Assembly (NCBI GenBank): GCA_028386065.3
Contig: JAKUCV010001844.1
Location: 62,001-126,000, forward strand
Length of the DNA: 64,000 nt
Source: Turnera subulata
Lineage: Eukaryota > Streptophyta > Magnoliopsida > Malpighiales > Passifloraceae
Direction of reading: 5' to 3'
The notes beneath the pieces were generated by a model. That model made no database searches. It was not told the DNA's origin and saw nothing but the letters and a program-made list of their open reading frames with translations. Of the stretch, positions 24,458 through 36,600 are shown piece after piece. The position numbers and the translations under genes were made by a program. Each line of letters opens with the position of its first letter. The stretch's first letter is position 1.

Positions 24458-27400
24458 CTACATAGATTTTAAAGTCTTGCCCTTCCAGTTCTTGATGTAG
24501 GCAACATTTGATATCACCATGGTGGGAGAGTATGGAAAGGAAGGATGTGTGCTCATTATCCACCAGGTGGCTCTGACCAGAATGATGTCGAAGAGGTAAT
24601 CCCGTTGGGGGGGTTTGGCATTGAAAATTAAGTCGTTGCGAGCTAACCATATAGACCATATAACGGATGAACCAATGATTAGCCAACAAGCTTTATTGAA
24701 CTTGTTGCATACAAGATGAGGCCATTGGTAGAACCAGTAGGAGCTGGAGGCAGGTGCGATCCAAGTAACACCCCACCATGCACATATTTTTTGCCATATG
24801 GACCATGTGAATTTGCAGTGAAGGAAGAGGTGTGATAGAGTTTCTAGATAAAGTGAGCAGAACGGGCATTTGGCTTCAGTTTCTGATATTATACCCCTGC
24901 GAAACAGAACCTCTCTAACAGGTAGGCCATTTGAGAAGATTAACCACAGAAAACATTCGATCTTTGGGGGGAAAATAGAGAGCCAAACGTAAGGGATGGA
25001 GCTAACAGGGGTAGTTGATCTAAGGAGGAAGCTGTATCCAGATTTGACCGTGAACCCTCTCGGTGGGTCAATGATCCAATCAAAGCCGTCTGATGTGGAA
25101 GGGGAAAGGGATATGTTTTTAACCTCTGCTAAGATTAGATTGCAGTCCTCAATTTCCCAGGAATATAATTTTTGTCTCTACTGCCATGCGTCCACAGGGA
25201 TGATACCAGACTGTTGTAGGCTGACACAAGGGATGCGTCTGGGCACAAAGAGTTCCGAAACAGGCGAGGGAAGGAGTCTCGAAGAGGTCCTAGAGAGCAC
25301 CAGTTGTCTGACCAGAAGCTGATGAGCTGACCGTTACCGATTCTGATGCGAATTCCATCAACGAGGGGGGCCACACTTGGACTGTGAGAGCAGGAGGAGA
25401 GGAAAATATTTTTCCAGAATGGGGATGCCTTCTGAATGTTGAAGGAAGGCTGGAGGGTGCCGGATGGGATTTCGCACTTACTCTTGATAAGCTTGCAGCA
25501 GTTGGTGTCAGGGGAATTGATGTACTTCCAGTACCATTTGAATAATAAACTCTGATTTTTGGCGAGCAGAGATTCAATCCCAAGACCACCGAGTTCTTTG
25601 GGCTTGGCAATCTTTGACCAAACGACGAGGAAGATTTTGTTACGATCGGAGGACCCGTTCCAAAAAAACTCTCTTTGTAACCTGACAATATTTGTAGCCA
25701 CAGAAATAGGGATTTTGAAAAGAGATAGGAAGTATAAGGGGAGAGAAGAAATTACTGACCGAATTAGTGTGACTCTGCCCGCAATTGAGATGAATTTGGA
25801 TTTCCAGGATTTCAGCTTGCCTTTGATTTTGTCGATTATTGGGTTCCAGTTGGCGATTTTGTGCATAGAAGCTCCAAGGGGGAGACCAAGGTAATTAAAA
25901 GGGAGGAAATCCATCTTGCAATGGAGGTTGGAGGCACGCGAGCGCACTGCCTCTGAGTCCATATTGATCCCCACCAAAGCACTTTTACGAAAGTTAATAC
26001 TTAGGCCTGAGAGGAGTTCAAAACATCTAAGTACCTGTTTGAGGTTGAGGAGTGAGTTGAGGTCAGCTTTGGAGAAGATGAGAGTATCGTCTGCGTATTG
26101 CAATAGGGAAACCGAGACCCCTTTGATGGTTGTGTCAGGGATGATACCGTTGGAAATAGCCTGGGAAAACAAGGAGTTTAGGCCTCCAGCCGCTATGATG
26201 AAGAGGAAAGGTGAAAGCGGGTCTCCTTGTTTGAGACCTCTCGTCATGAAGAATTCGGGGGATGGTGACCCGTTTACAAGGACGGATAGTTTGGAGCTTT
26301 GAAGGCAGGCGCGAATCCAAGAAATCCACAGCTGACCGAATCCCATAGCTTGGAGAACCTGAAACAAGTAGTCCCAGGAGATGGAATCGAAGGCCTTTCG
26401 GAAGTCGAGCTTCCAAATGACTGCCTGGTCGTTGGAGTTTTTCAGGCTGTGAACAACTTCTGAAGCAAGAAGAGCACCGTCGAGGATGTATCTTCCTTCC
26501 ACAAAGGCTATTTGGTGACTGTTAATGATGGATGGGAGTAGGGGCTTCAGGCGAAGAGACAAGATCTTAGAAATAATCTTGTAGATACCACCCACCAATG
26601 TGATAGGCCTATAATCATCAAAAGTCTCTGACTCTTTCTTCTTCGCTGCGAGAGTTATGTATGAGCAGTTCAAACCTTTCGGGAGAGAGCCTGAGTTGAA
26701 GAAGTGGGAGATAATGTCATATAAATCGGACTTGAAAAGCTCCCAAAAGTTTTTGTAGAACATGAAGTTGAAGCCATCGGGGCCCGGTGCCTTGTCGTTG
26801 TCGCACTCCCATATTGCCGATTTTATTTCATCTAGGGTTATGGGGTTTTCAAGAGAGCAAACAGCCTGAGAGTCAATTTTTAGGAAGGGGATGGCGCCAA
26901 TGGACGACCGATGTGAGATGGGTTCAGTGTATAACTGTGCAAAGAACGTGGCTGCTTCTTTTTTGATTAAGGATGGTTCTTCAATGAGGTTTGGACCAGA
27001 GAGGATGGATGAGATTTTGTTCCTACGGCCTCTGGCGCATGCGGATAGATGAAAGAACCGGGTGTTCCTATCTCCCAGTCTAAGCCAGCGAACCCGGGAT
27101 TTTTGCCTCCAAGTAATTTCTTTTAGCTTGGACTTTTTGTTAAATTCGTCTTTCAAATTTAGAAGGTCGGCCGATTCGTTAGGACAGAGGGATCGGGTTT
27201 CAGCAATAAGCTCCATAGCTTCAATGTCATGTTGTAACTGGGTAACTGAGGTGTCCGAATTTCCGAATACAGTCTTGTTCCATAAAGACAACTCTTTTCG
27301 CAGGAGGTTTAATTTCTTTAGGAAATTAAATCTACCCGGAATCTGGTCTTCAATCCTGTGCCATATCTCCTTAATTACTTGGTCGAAGTTCGAATAGGAC

Positions 27401-28203
27401 CACCAAACAGATAGAGCCCTAAAGGGCTTAAACCCCCAATTCACGCAATCTTGGGCCAGGATGATCGGCCAGTGATCAGAAGAATTGCGGAAACTGGATT
27501 TTAGAGTGATGTTGGGGAAAAAGGAAGCCCATTCGGATTCAGCCAAGGCCCTATCTATCCTACTGGCATATAGGGAATTGGCCCATGTAAAGCACCGGTC
27601 AGTGAGGTTGAACTCAACTAGGTGGAGGGCGTTCATGAAAGCTTGGAGAGCGCTGGATCCTGACTTGCATATTCTACCACTCTTGCGGTCTTGGGGCTTT
27701 AAGGTTTCGTTGAAGTCCCCGATGACTAGCCATGGGGAGTTGAAGGCAGACTTCAAATTGGTGAGGTCGGACCACATTGAGATGCGATCGGCAATGTCAC
27801 GAGGGCCATAGATGTAGCAAATACAAATGTCGAAGTTTCCCGGGGAGAAGGTCCCTTCCACTAGAATCCAGTTCCTGCCTATTTCAGATTTTCGACAACA
27901 AAACGAATCTGTATCCCACAATAGAAACAAACCTCCAGAATTTCCAGAGGAGTTAACTGCAACATAATCATGGTTTGGAAAACTGGAAAATTTATGACAG
28001 AAATTGGAATTAAAGTTCTCGATTTTTGATTCACAAATGAAGATGAACTTAGCAGAGTGCTTGCGTGATAGTGTTCGCACTTGGTGTTGCTTGGATGCCG
28101 AGTTGGCACCTCTCAAATTCCAAGAAATAAAACTAAACATAGAGAAAGGAAAAGCACAGATAAGGATTGGGAGGGTACCTGTTATACGGTTCGAGACGTG
28201 CAC
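24458..28203 (-). pseudogene. LINE ORF2 (endonuclease + reverse transcriptase + zinc region), frameshifted
   Basis: The main frame runs from 28203 to 25135. The likely start is Met22 at 28140 before FSFISWNLRG; the endonuclease has CESK (Glu58), IGDFNET and SDHWP. The reverse transcriptase has KAPGPDGFNF, DFRKAFDS, LKQGDPLSPFLF and LQYADDTLIF. Near 25165-25195 the frame shifts: the alternative frame continues SWEIEDCNLILAEV, PPKIECFLW and CPFC...HLFLHC (zf-RVT, about 24780-24890) to a stop at 24458. A stop (TAG) also falls in that second frame right at the shift. The first frame alone would lack the zinc region. The protein would nick target DNA and copy the element RNA; this copy is probably inactive. 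Confidence 0.92.
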
Positions 28204-30533
28204 CAGTCGAAGCCCTCCTTTTGTATTAAGGCGATAGTTGCAGCTTTATTTTCGGCAGGGATTCTGGAGCAATCCCATCCTAAAGCGTTGCCGACACGAA
28301 TGGTTTCCCCTGCTTCATTGTTGCAAAAGGAACCTGAGATTGGGAATTCAGAAGAGTAGGAGGAAGTTTGGGTGAGTGAACGAGAGGAAGTTTGGGTGGG
28401 TGAGTAGGCAGGGGCGATATCAGGGAGGGGGGCCGAGGAAGGTGACGAATTTGGAGAGGGTAGTATGTTTTTTCCTTTTTTGGAACGAACTGTGATTCTT
28501 TTGGTTTTCAAAGCTGTCTCTAAATTTTTGGAGATAATGTTTGATCTGGTGGTCGGGGTGAGGGAGCTATCCAGTAAGGAAGGAGAAGATGGGGTGTTGG
28601 GAGAGTACGGCTTACTCGGTGAAGATGGGCTGGTGTTCGTCGATTTGTGACAAGTGAAGGATGGGGCCGGATTTTGGGCTATAATGGGTGATAGGTTCGG
28701 ATTGAGGGCTATAATGGGTGGTTGGGTTGGACTGGAGGGGGTATGGTAGCGTGATCGGGCTTCAAGTCTGTGTAAGAAGAGAAGTAAAAGTTGGGCAGGG
28801 ATTGGACCCTAGTATTGGTTTGGTTAGAGGTTTAGATGGGGTGGGAAAGGGATCAGAGTTATTGAATGATATGGTGGGGTAGGAGGTTGAGGGCCCAGAG
28901 GAGGAGTGCGAAGGGACAGGAGAGGAAAAGGTATGGGGTTGGGGGTTACTGGAGTCTGTTAGGGAATATTGTTGGGAAAGGCGTTTGGTGGGGTGGGACC
29001 AGTCGACATTTTTAGAGAGGAAGGCCTGCATGAGGAATTTTTACTGCACGAGGCAACCGCAGAGCGACTTGGGGAAGCGAGATTTTTCAGACATGCTTGA
29101 CAACTTTGGGGTTGTTCGACAGCATCGATGATGGGCATGAGGTTGAATGGGTCAGAGTTCAATTGGCCGGAATTTGGGGCAGAGCCACCGTGTGGGGCGG
29201 CGGTGTAACCCAGGGACGGCTGGGGGTTAAAAAAAAAAGGTTTTAAGGGGCTCGGGTGACAGGGATTAGGGGAGTTGTGGGGGGAAGGGGATGGAGTAAA
29301 AGGTGTATGTATCATGGGAGGTTTAGTTACTTCTTCTATGGTGATTTGGTAAGACGTTTCATCAATAAGAGCTGAAATCTCCCAGGATATAGGTTTGAAG
29401 ACTATAATGATGACTTGCAAGAATGCGTAGTCGATCCTTGTTTTGTTTTCGGTCATGGGTGCAGTTGAAATAAGGGACCCGAATCTTGAGACAATGGAGT
29501 GAAAAAATCCACATGACCACGCATGCAGAGGGACTCCCTTTGCCCTAACCCAAACTTTGCGATTAGAGAGGCCATCACTCTTTTGCCATGGCCGCAGAAG
29601 GTCGAACACGTTGACAGACCATTCGTGATTGGAGTCGATGAAGTGGGTCATGGTTATGGAGGAGGGGAAATGTATGAGTAGGGAGTCACCTCCGAGTTCA
29701 CTGACGGAGACAGAGTGACCATGTTTTAAGAACAGGCGGAGAACTATATGAGTTTCAAGGGGCTCGGAGAGGACTGCAAAAGCACATTTGAAGAGCCACT
29801 CAGTTTCATTTGGGAGTGGGGAGAAGGAGATGCTGGCTCTGTCGGGTAAGGCGTTTTTGGTTTTCAGAATGGGTGTGACTTTATCACTCACAGTTTCAGC
29901 GAAAGTCTTTGAATGCAAAGTGAGGGGAGGGGGAGGTTTGGAAGAAAGTTTGGGGTTTTGAGTGGGAGGACGAGCTTGTGAACGATCATGCGCAATTACA
30001 GATTGCAGATGACCGTTGCCCACTTTGATGAGATTGATGGAGGATATCAATCTCTGAGTGTCGTAGCATGCTCTGAATCTCGCAAAGCCAAATCGCTTGC
30101 CGTTCTTGGATCGTTTAGCAGGGATGTAAATATCAACAACTTCACCATATTTGGAGAGAATAGAATGAAGTTCAACAGCAGACCATTGAAGGGGGAGGTT
30201 TTCAATGTAAAGGTTGATAACGTGCTGGGTGTCTATGGTGTTTTGGAATTGTTTTCTGTTCCATTTGGAGAAGTGTTGTGGTTTAGGAGCGTTTGAGTGC
30301 TGGGGAGGTGGGTGTTTTCCAGTACGAGGAGGGTTGTTGTATGTGCGAGGGGGTGAAGCTACCGCTGTTGGATAGGCGGAGTTGGGCGCTGGGGTCGGGA
30401 GAAGTGGAGGTATGGTTGGAGGTTTCGGGTGATTGCGGGTGGATGGGAGGCCAGGTGAGATTGGTGAAAAAGGAAGGGGTGGTGGACGGGGCCTGGGGGA
30501 GAAGGGGGAGCAAAGCAAGGTTGAGAGCACCAT
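28182..30533 (-). pseudogene. LINE ORF1 (RRM-type RNA-binding protein), interrupted
   Basis: The first part is open for 524 codons (30533-28959). It has a Pro-rich N terminus, then FSKWNRKQF, an RRM with RNP2 LYIENL (about 108-113) and RNP1 KRFGFARF (about 146-153), and a central region like the ORF1 of the LINE at 52556. A TAA at about 28959 ends it. The conserved C-terminal piece (GNALGWDCSR...FDWCTSRTV) is found further on at 28511-28182 in the same frame, with degenerate Pro/Ser-rich sequence in two frames between. ORF1 proteins bind LINE RNA to form the particle. The end overlaps ORF2 by 22 nt. Confidence 0.85.
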
Positions 30534-30564
30534 GGTTAAAACTTGTTAGAGGATCGGCCTGCTT

Positions 30565-31359
30565 GTATTAGAAGAAAAAAAGGCTTCCCTAAAACTCTGT
30601 TTTAGGTATCATTTCGATACAGGCCTTTATTTACCATGCTTATATCTTTAATGCAAGTAATTGCTGATTCCACGTGCCAGATTGTGCTTCTTTAATTTGT
30701 TGTAAGAGGACCGAAAGTAGTTTCTTGTTGTAATTGCTTCATGCAATAAAATTGAATTCAACGTCTTAACAAAAAAGAAAAAAGAACCGAAAGTTTAAAA
30801 GGTTTCAACTTTCAATGTTGTGTTTTGACATAAAAAGATGATACTACCATACCAAGATGAGACTCGACTAAAACTTAATTAAAAAATAAGGCGAGAATCA
30901 TGATGGTTTTAGCCAGATAATTATAAATTACTGGGCTATAAGATCATTTTTTTTCTTTTCAAGAATTTCAAGTTGCTTTCTATTTGTTGGTCCAAATCTT
31001 CCATGTTAGTAAGAATAAAAGATAAAAATTAATCGGTCTAAAAAAAGAGAAAAGAAGAAGAAGAAGAGAAGAAGCAGCCGCCCCCATTTGATTGGTCTCG
31101 CAGAGTCAAAATATCTCAAGTTGACATGGAATGAATCTTCAAATACTCTTAGTGATAATTTGAAATGGAGTTTTAGCACATATCACTTGACATTGATTGG
31201 CATTTTTTCAATTGATTTTGTTATTTATACATATGTATTTTTTACTGTGAGGTAGTTCACATTGAGATATTAATGAGGTAGGATTATGTTAACGAGGTTG
31301 TCTTGGTATTAGTACACCATGCTGTTGTAGTTTTCTTGCGCGTGTATTCTTCATTTTTC
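30565..31359. other. Intergenic DNA between two LINEs
   Basis: No gene. 30705-30794 may be another short retroposed tail: AGAGGACCGAAAGT and AGAACCGAAAGT flank about 64 bp ending in an A-rich run. The flanking copies are imperfect, so I do not call it firmly. Confidence 0.4.
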
Positions 31360-31396
31360 TTTTTTTTTTTTTGACCAGAAATATAAGTTGATTGTA

Positions 31397-31906
31397 TTAA
31401 TAAAATTGCCATAAGTGGCATGAAAAATACATCGAAGAAGAAACCGTACCGACGAAAAGCAACAGGCCTCTATAGGGAACAAAATCACCTACAGGGCTTA
31501 AAACCCATAGCATAAAATAGGCGTAGTCTACACCTGGGTGTAGGCAAGGAGATCGGCAAGTATCCCTCATAGGAGAGGGGTCCGGCACCAAGGCAGGAAA
31601 CACAAACCATTTCAGCTTCGATTTCAAACCGAAACTGCTCCCTGAGGACCTAGCCCAAATGGCCCTCTTACAAAACTTGCAGCACTCGTAGTCAAGACAA
31701 GCCGCTGCCGACCAAAAGCAAAAACATACACTAAAAAACCAATGCAAGACAGAAGCTAAAGCAAACACAAGACTAAAAAGGCAAACATATGCTGCTGTGA
31801 GGTAACTAGAACAGCACCATACTGGTAGCATCCTCTTGAGCCAACACAAGGCTCTCACCGTTGCGGATTGCCCCGAGCCGCAACAGTTCCACGCACTTGT
31901 ACTCAT
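31397..31906 (-). pseudogene. Remnant of LINE ORF2 (endonuclease N terminus only)
   Basis: The Met at 31906 shares ATGA with the ORF1 stop, a reinitiation-type junction. AWNCCGSGQSATVRALCWL resembles the usual start of plant LINE endonucleases (AWNCRGLG..ATVRAL), with R and L of the usual CRGLG changed to C and S. The frame stays open to 31397, but no endonuclease or polymerase motif follows. The remaining ~140 codons are Cys/Phe/Leu-rich and look like read-through of a 3'-UTR. Confidence 0.65.
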
Positions 31907-33444
31907 TTCTGACCTTGTGGCTGTTGGCCAGCCACCACCGCCATCGACTCCGGATTCGGCTCCTGCTCTGTACCTCTCTCTGTTGGGGGGAGAGAAGCAG
32001 GGGATGCACCAGCTCGCAACCTAGCTTGCTTCTTAAGAGAGAGCCTGTTGCTCGGAGAAGGAGTTGGTACCTCTCCATCTTCATTTTGCCTGGGACTAGA
32101 GACTGCATGTCTCGACCCACCGACAAAGGATAAATTAATCAAGTTATTAGAGTTTGGAAGGGGGTCAGACCCTAACAAAACTTCATGTCCAGAATTGACC
32201 AGATTTTGTAGAGGTATCTGGGTTGTACGTTGTTCCAGAGAATGACAGGAACCTGGATCAACAAAAGGGTTTTGGTTTGGGTTCATTGTTGAGGCTTCAT
32301 ATAGAGGGCCTCGTGAGTTGGGCTTGAGTTTTTTCGCAAAGTTATCAGGAGGTTGGGCCTGCCTTTTCTTTGAAGATCCAACTGGTTGAGCGGCCGGAGT
32401 GGTCTGTGGGGTCGGGGTAGGTTGTGTGAGTTGTATGCCAGAGGTTCCCTGGGTTGGCAACTTTGAACAGCACGCCAACCCCGCATGCTCCTGACACTGT
32501 TCTTTCCCAATACCCAAGTTTGAAAAACTCTCTCCACCTACAGGACCTCCATCATCGTTTCTTGGTCCTACACTATCCATATCTTCCACGTGCTTTGGAT
32601 GTTGGTGCAGATCACGCGCCTTCTTCCCCGGGGTCTTCCTACCAGGTTTACTGGAATCCTGTTGGCGACCACCTCTAACAGTCAAGAATTTAACAGAGCT
32701 CTTGGATGCTCGGAGTTCATAGATGCCCGGGATAGGCACTGTGCGAACCGTACCTTTCCTCTTATCCTTAGAAAGAAATGGACACTCTTTCTCAACATGC
32801 CCCATTCTAGCACAATAATAGCAATAATCCACAAGGTTCACATATCTAAAACTTACCCAAGTAGCATAGTCATCTTTGCTCTTGCTCAGAAAGCCAGTAG
32901 GCAGGGGATTTGCAGTACTGACCAGAACTTTCATATTAAAAAACTTGCCCCAAAATGGGGAGTTGTCAACTGGTAGATCAACGTCCACTAAAGCGAAAAA
33001 GAGGGTACCTATCATGGCAGCTTTCCGGCGGGTCATTTGGCTTGGTGGTAAGCCCGACACTTGCACCCACAGCTCCACATGTTCAAAATCAATGGCCTGA
33101 AGTTCCACAGTAGCCAGCCATTCCTTTAGGCAGAGGAGATGACCCCCAAAAGACCATGGTGAACCAGTAAGAGCTCTCTCCTTTTCAGTGAGGGAGGAGA
33201 AGTGAAAAACAAAAGTATTATCTGTGACTTCCGACACCTTCACCGGTTGTCGTAAATTCCAAATTCTGGTCAGAGCCTCTCCAATCACCTTTGCCGAGAA
33301 CCTTTTGAAATCCGCCACCAATCTGCCAACCAAGACTGGAGACTCCACCACAGGGGCAACATCATCATCTTTCCATAGCTCAAGGACCGGGCAGATCTCT
33401 CGATCTGGACTAACTTCACGTTCAGACGACATGAGTACACCCAA
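31903..33444 (-). CDS. LINE ORF1 protein, DUF4283 plus CCHC zinc knuckle
   Basis: 513 codons, uninterrupted. Residues about 35-160 (SAKVIGEALTRIWNL, FHFSSLTEKERALTGSPW, WVQVSGLPP) match the DUF4283 region of plant LINE ORF1 and related transposon-derived proteins. A zinc knuckle CYYCARMGHVEKEC follows with C208, C211, H216 and C221. The C-terminal half is Pro/Ser/Gln-rich and disordered-looking. It is expected to bind LINE RNA. Met6 (MSSERE) is an alternative start. The open frame despite the loss of ORF2 suggests a young copy or selection on ORF1. Confidence 0.88.
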   Translation of the reverse strand: MGVLMSSEREVSPDREICPVLELWKDDDVAPVVESPVLVGRLVADFKRFSAKVIGEALTRIWNLRQPVKVSEVTDNTFVFHFSSLTEKERALTGSPWSFGGHLLCLKEWLATVELQAIDFEHVELWVQVSGLPPSQMTRRKAAMIGTLFFALVDVDLPVDNSPFWGKFFNMKVLVSTANPLPTGFLSKSKDDYATWVSFRYVNLVDYCYYCARMGHVEKECPFLSKDKRKGTVRTVPIPGIYELRASKSSVKFLTVRGGRQQDSSKPGRKTPGKKARDLHQHPKHVEDMDSVGPRNDDGGPVGGESFSNLGIGKEQCQEHAGLACCSKLPTQGTSGIQLTQPTPTPQTTPAAQPVGSSKKRQAQPPDNFAKKLKPNSRGPLYEASTMNPNQNPFVDPGSCHSLEQRTTQIPLQNLVNSGHEVLLGSDPLPNSNNLINLSFVGGSRHAVSSPRQNEDGEVPTPSPSNRLSLKKQARLRAGASPASLPPTERGTEQEPNPESMAVVAGQQPQGQK

Positions 33445-33679
33445 AGAAATGGGGATACACTAGACTTCACTACTCAAAGGGTAGGAAGACACACCTTTAC
33501 CCCGGGGGGAAAGATAAAGATCAGGAAGACACCAGACCAAAAAAAAAAGAAGAAAGAGAGGAGGGTGGTAGAAAGCTTGGAATGCAGAGGCTCTGTTGTT
33601 TGTGTGTATAGAGGAAGAGAAGTATAGGGGAAGCGGGCACTCGCTCTCGATCTTCTTGTTTGGCTATTTCCTTTGACGT

Positions 33680-36600
33680 AAGAGGAAAAAACAGGGATTA
33701 AGCAGATCCAGTTCTATGTGGTTGCAGATCTAATATAATACAACACGGTCGCTCAGAGTAAAAATAAAATATATGAACCAAATGTGAACTAAATGGAAAG
33801 AATTTCAATCAAACTATATATAATTCAATTGGAAAGATATCAGTGCAATCGTCAATAATGAACTAACAAAATTCATATTTGAGATAGTATTATATGAATT
33901 ATATACAAATTTAGACCTGGCAAAACGTATATTGACGCGACAATCCGGTACGAAATTAGGAGGTATAGATCAAAGATTTGCCTAAATATATATATATTTA
34001 CACTATGTACATACTGAATACGCCTAGGTAGCATTACTGTTTCTGCAGTCCTCCTGAATTGATTGTTTTGGACGAAACATACATATATATATGTATCCCA
34101 AAACGTCACTGACCAGAAGCTATGCATTTAGTTGTCATAAAAAGCGAGTATCTACCTAATCAAAACCGAGCTACTAAATGAGGAAACAGGAAGGTATAAT
34201 GTGATGTTACCTTAAATATTTATCCTCCAGCAATACAGGGCAATTAACTTTTGCTACTCAACAGTACTGATCATTGTGAGAGAGGAAGATAACACAAAAA
34301 CAATCAACCCACTCCCTTTTTCCAACCACAAACCGGAACTGATTGTTGACACCCTAACCTTTCCTCTCCCATCTGTCGTCTTTTTTTTTTTTTGGTGGTG
34401 ATAGTCACGTGATTCCCACCCTCCTTCACACGCTTGACAGCCCCACCTCATCATTGAAAATCTAATATCTCATCCACCCCTCACGTGCCAAAACCTTCCT
34501 TGCACACGTGCATCTCTTTCCTTTAATTCCCCCCCTTTTTTTTTCCAGTAATTACTACGGCTTCTTTACCAACTAACTGCCACTCCTAGTCCTACAACTA
34601 CGTACTTTAAATGTTTTCCTTTTATTAAAAGTAAATATCATGTTTTTGCATGCCACTCTTCGTTGGTGATACGGGAAAAAGAATTACCTCCCCTTATTAC
34701 AACGTTACATGTTTAATTTCTTGCATGACAAATTAATAAGAAGTTGAAGAGTTTGGGTGTTATAATGAGGTAGTTGTGTGCATAAAGGTTGTCGAAAATT
34801 AAAGATATGGCTAGCGCAGCCAGGTAAATGGAGGCTTGAAAAGAATACCTTTTAGTTTTTTTTCCTATCGAGAGAAACAAACCAGAAACATCAAACACTT
34901 AAAGATTGGTTGTATTGTACCCACAGTATTCTTGTTTTGTTTTCTTGATTCATTTTTCATGGAGAAGAAATGGCAGCATCAAAAACGATAGCACGTACAA
35001 TATAAATAGTATCAGGCATGTTCGGGGAATAAATGTAAATAGGGTCTACTCTTCGATTATTAAAGGGGACCAAATTTTGATGGATGTGCTTCCATATATA
35101 TAAAATAAAAAAAAAAACACGTTTAGATGGCGCCGTCTTTGATGTGTGGCAAGAAGTTCCAATTCATCACAAATTCACAGTACATATGCATGTTCTTGCA
35201 TTAACCAAAATAGTATAATTTTCTGAGGGCTGACATGTTAATAGTGTAGTGAATGGGAGTGTTCATGAGAAATTGGATCCTCCAATATGATAGTGTCGTA
35301 CGTTGTAGTAGTTCTGCAATAATTCATATAAGAAACAAATAATAACACTAATTTCTGTTGCTAATATATCGAAATCAATTTTGCCATCTTGGATGCAGAC
35401 AAGTGATGTCTACATGGGTGAAGGAAACCACATATTCATTCACGTATATATTTCACATCATAATTATGATTCACTTGCAGGAGCAAGGCCTGATTCGATT
35501 AATTGAAACTAATTCCATATCTCATGAGTACATTGTGCTCGATCGATCGGGCAAATTTTTCCTACACTATAAATAGTAGTAATGGACATTGCATAAACTA
35601 GTGTCTCACTCAAATATAATTGAAGACGCCATCATGCATATGGTTGGTTAATTATATATCGTGCATTAGTTTAGTGTTCTCAACGTGTCGATCAAGTCCT
35701 TTTGGCTGTTAATGTTGTACTAGCTAGCTACTTCCTTTAGAATAATATCTAGATATTTATATACCGACAAAATTAACCAAAAAATAAATTGCACACTTGT
35801 CTTATGTGATGAACATTGTTTAGAGTAAATTCATCGTCATCACTATCGTTTGCGTATTTTTAATTTTAAAAATTTTGAGATGTTAGTTAATGATATATAG
35901 TCCAATCTCGATCGGTTGAAATGAGTTTACTTTTATAGTTGGAGAATTTAGGCATCCTTGTCTCTCTCACTGCAGGGATTCACCGTCAATGGAAATCTGA
36001 AAACAAAAGAAAGTAGCTCCAGAGTCGACAAAGGGAAGATGATATATATGAATTTTCATGCTGGGCAGAATGTAGCTAGTTGCAAGATGTATTATGCTTA
36101 AAAAATGCAACAAAATGAGATTCTTGCTAGAAATGCTTCAAGTAATGATTAACGCTGTATAGCTTCACGATTTTTAGCCTTTTGGATTTGACATCACAAC
36201 AAATTTTGAACATGGAAGTTTGAGAAAAAAAGAGAAAGAAGGATAAAGTGTTGATTCAAAACAAAAAGGTAAGGATAAAGATGAACAACAACTTACTACC
36301 TATGCAAAAGTATCAATGAGTTACAAACCTATTGGAATATACAATCGTACTTTTCAAACCAATACTTTACTAGTTCTAAGGGTTTCACACTTAATCTAAT
36401 CTAAATAAAGTTGTAAGCTTCTGGCTACCCATAGTTAGGAAAAAAAATTAAGAAGAGCAAGAGATTAGTTGATAAAATGAGGTTGCACATATCAGTTTCA
36501 TATTAGGAAAAAATTAATATTTCAGCGCATGTTTATCATTAAAGCAAGTGTATGTATTGATGCAGTTTGAGACAATATTTTAGTGACTCTAAATTGATGC

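Larger units (their letters stand above)
24293..30547 (-). mobile_element. Full-length LINE (about 6.25 kb) with 17-bp target duplication, coding capacity broken
   Basis: AGAGGATCGGCCTGCTT occurs at 24276-24292 and 30548-30564. The last two T of the left copy merge with the tail T run (24291-24302). Reading on the minus strand: a 14-nt leader, ORF1 (RRM type), ORF2 (endonuclease, reverse transcriptase, zinc region), a short 3'-UTR and poly-A. ORF1 and ORF2 are both interrupted, so this copy is defective. It is the clearest complete LINE unit here and defines the ends ...ATCGATTAGCAT(A)n. Confidence 0.95.
31360..33660 (-). mobile_element. LINE with intact ORF1 and nearly all of ORF2 deleted
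   Basis: The T run at 31360-31372 is the tail of a minus-strand element. ORF1 (31903-33444) is complete, and ORF2 starts in an ATGA overlap with it. Only about 27 codons of ORF2 remain before the sequence passes into a non-homologous 3' region. The 5' end is estimated near 33600-33680; I found no convincing target duplication. It could only move with proteins from another copy. Confidence 0.75.

Noticed and set aside
31340..33700. Target duplication for the ORF2-deleted LINE
   Set aside because: No repeat of 8 bp or more found around the T run and the presumed 5' end.
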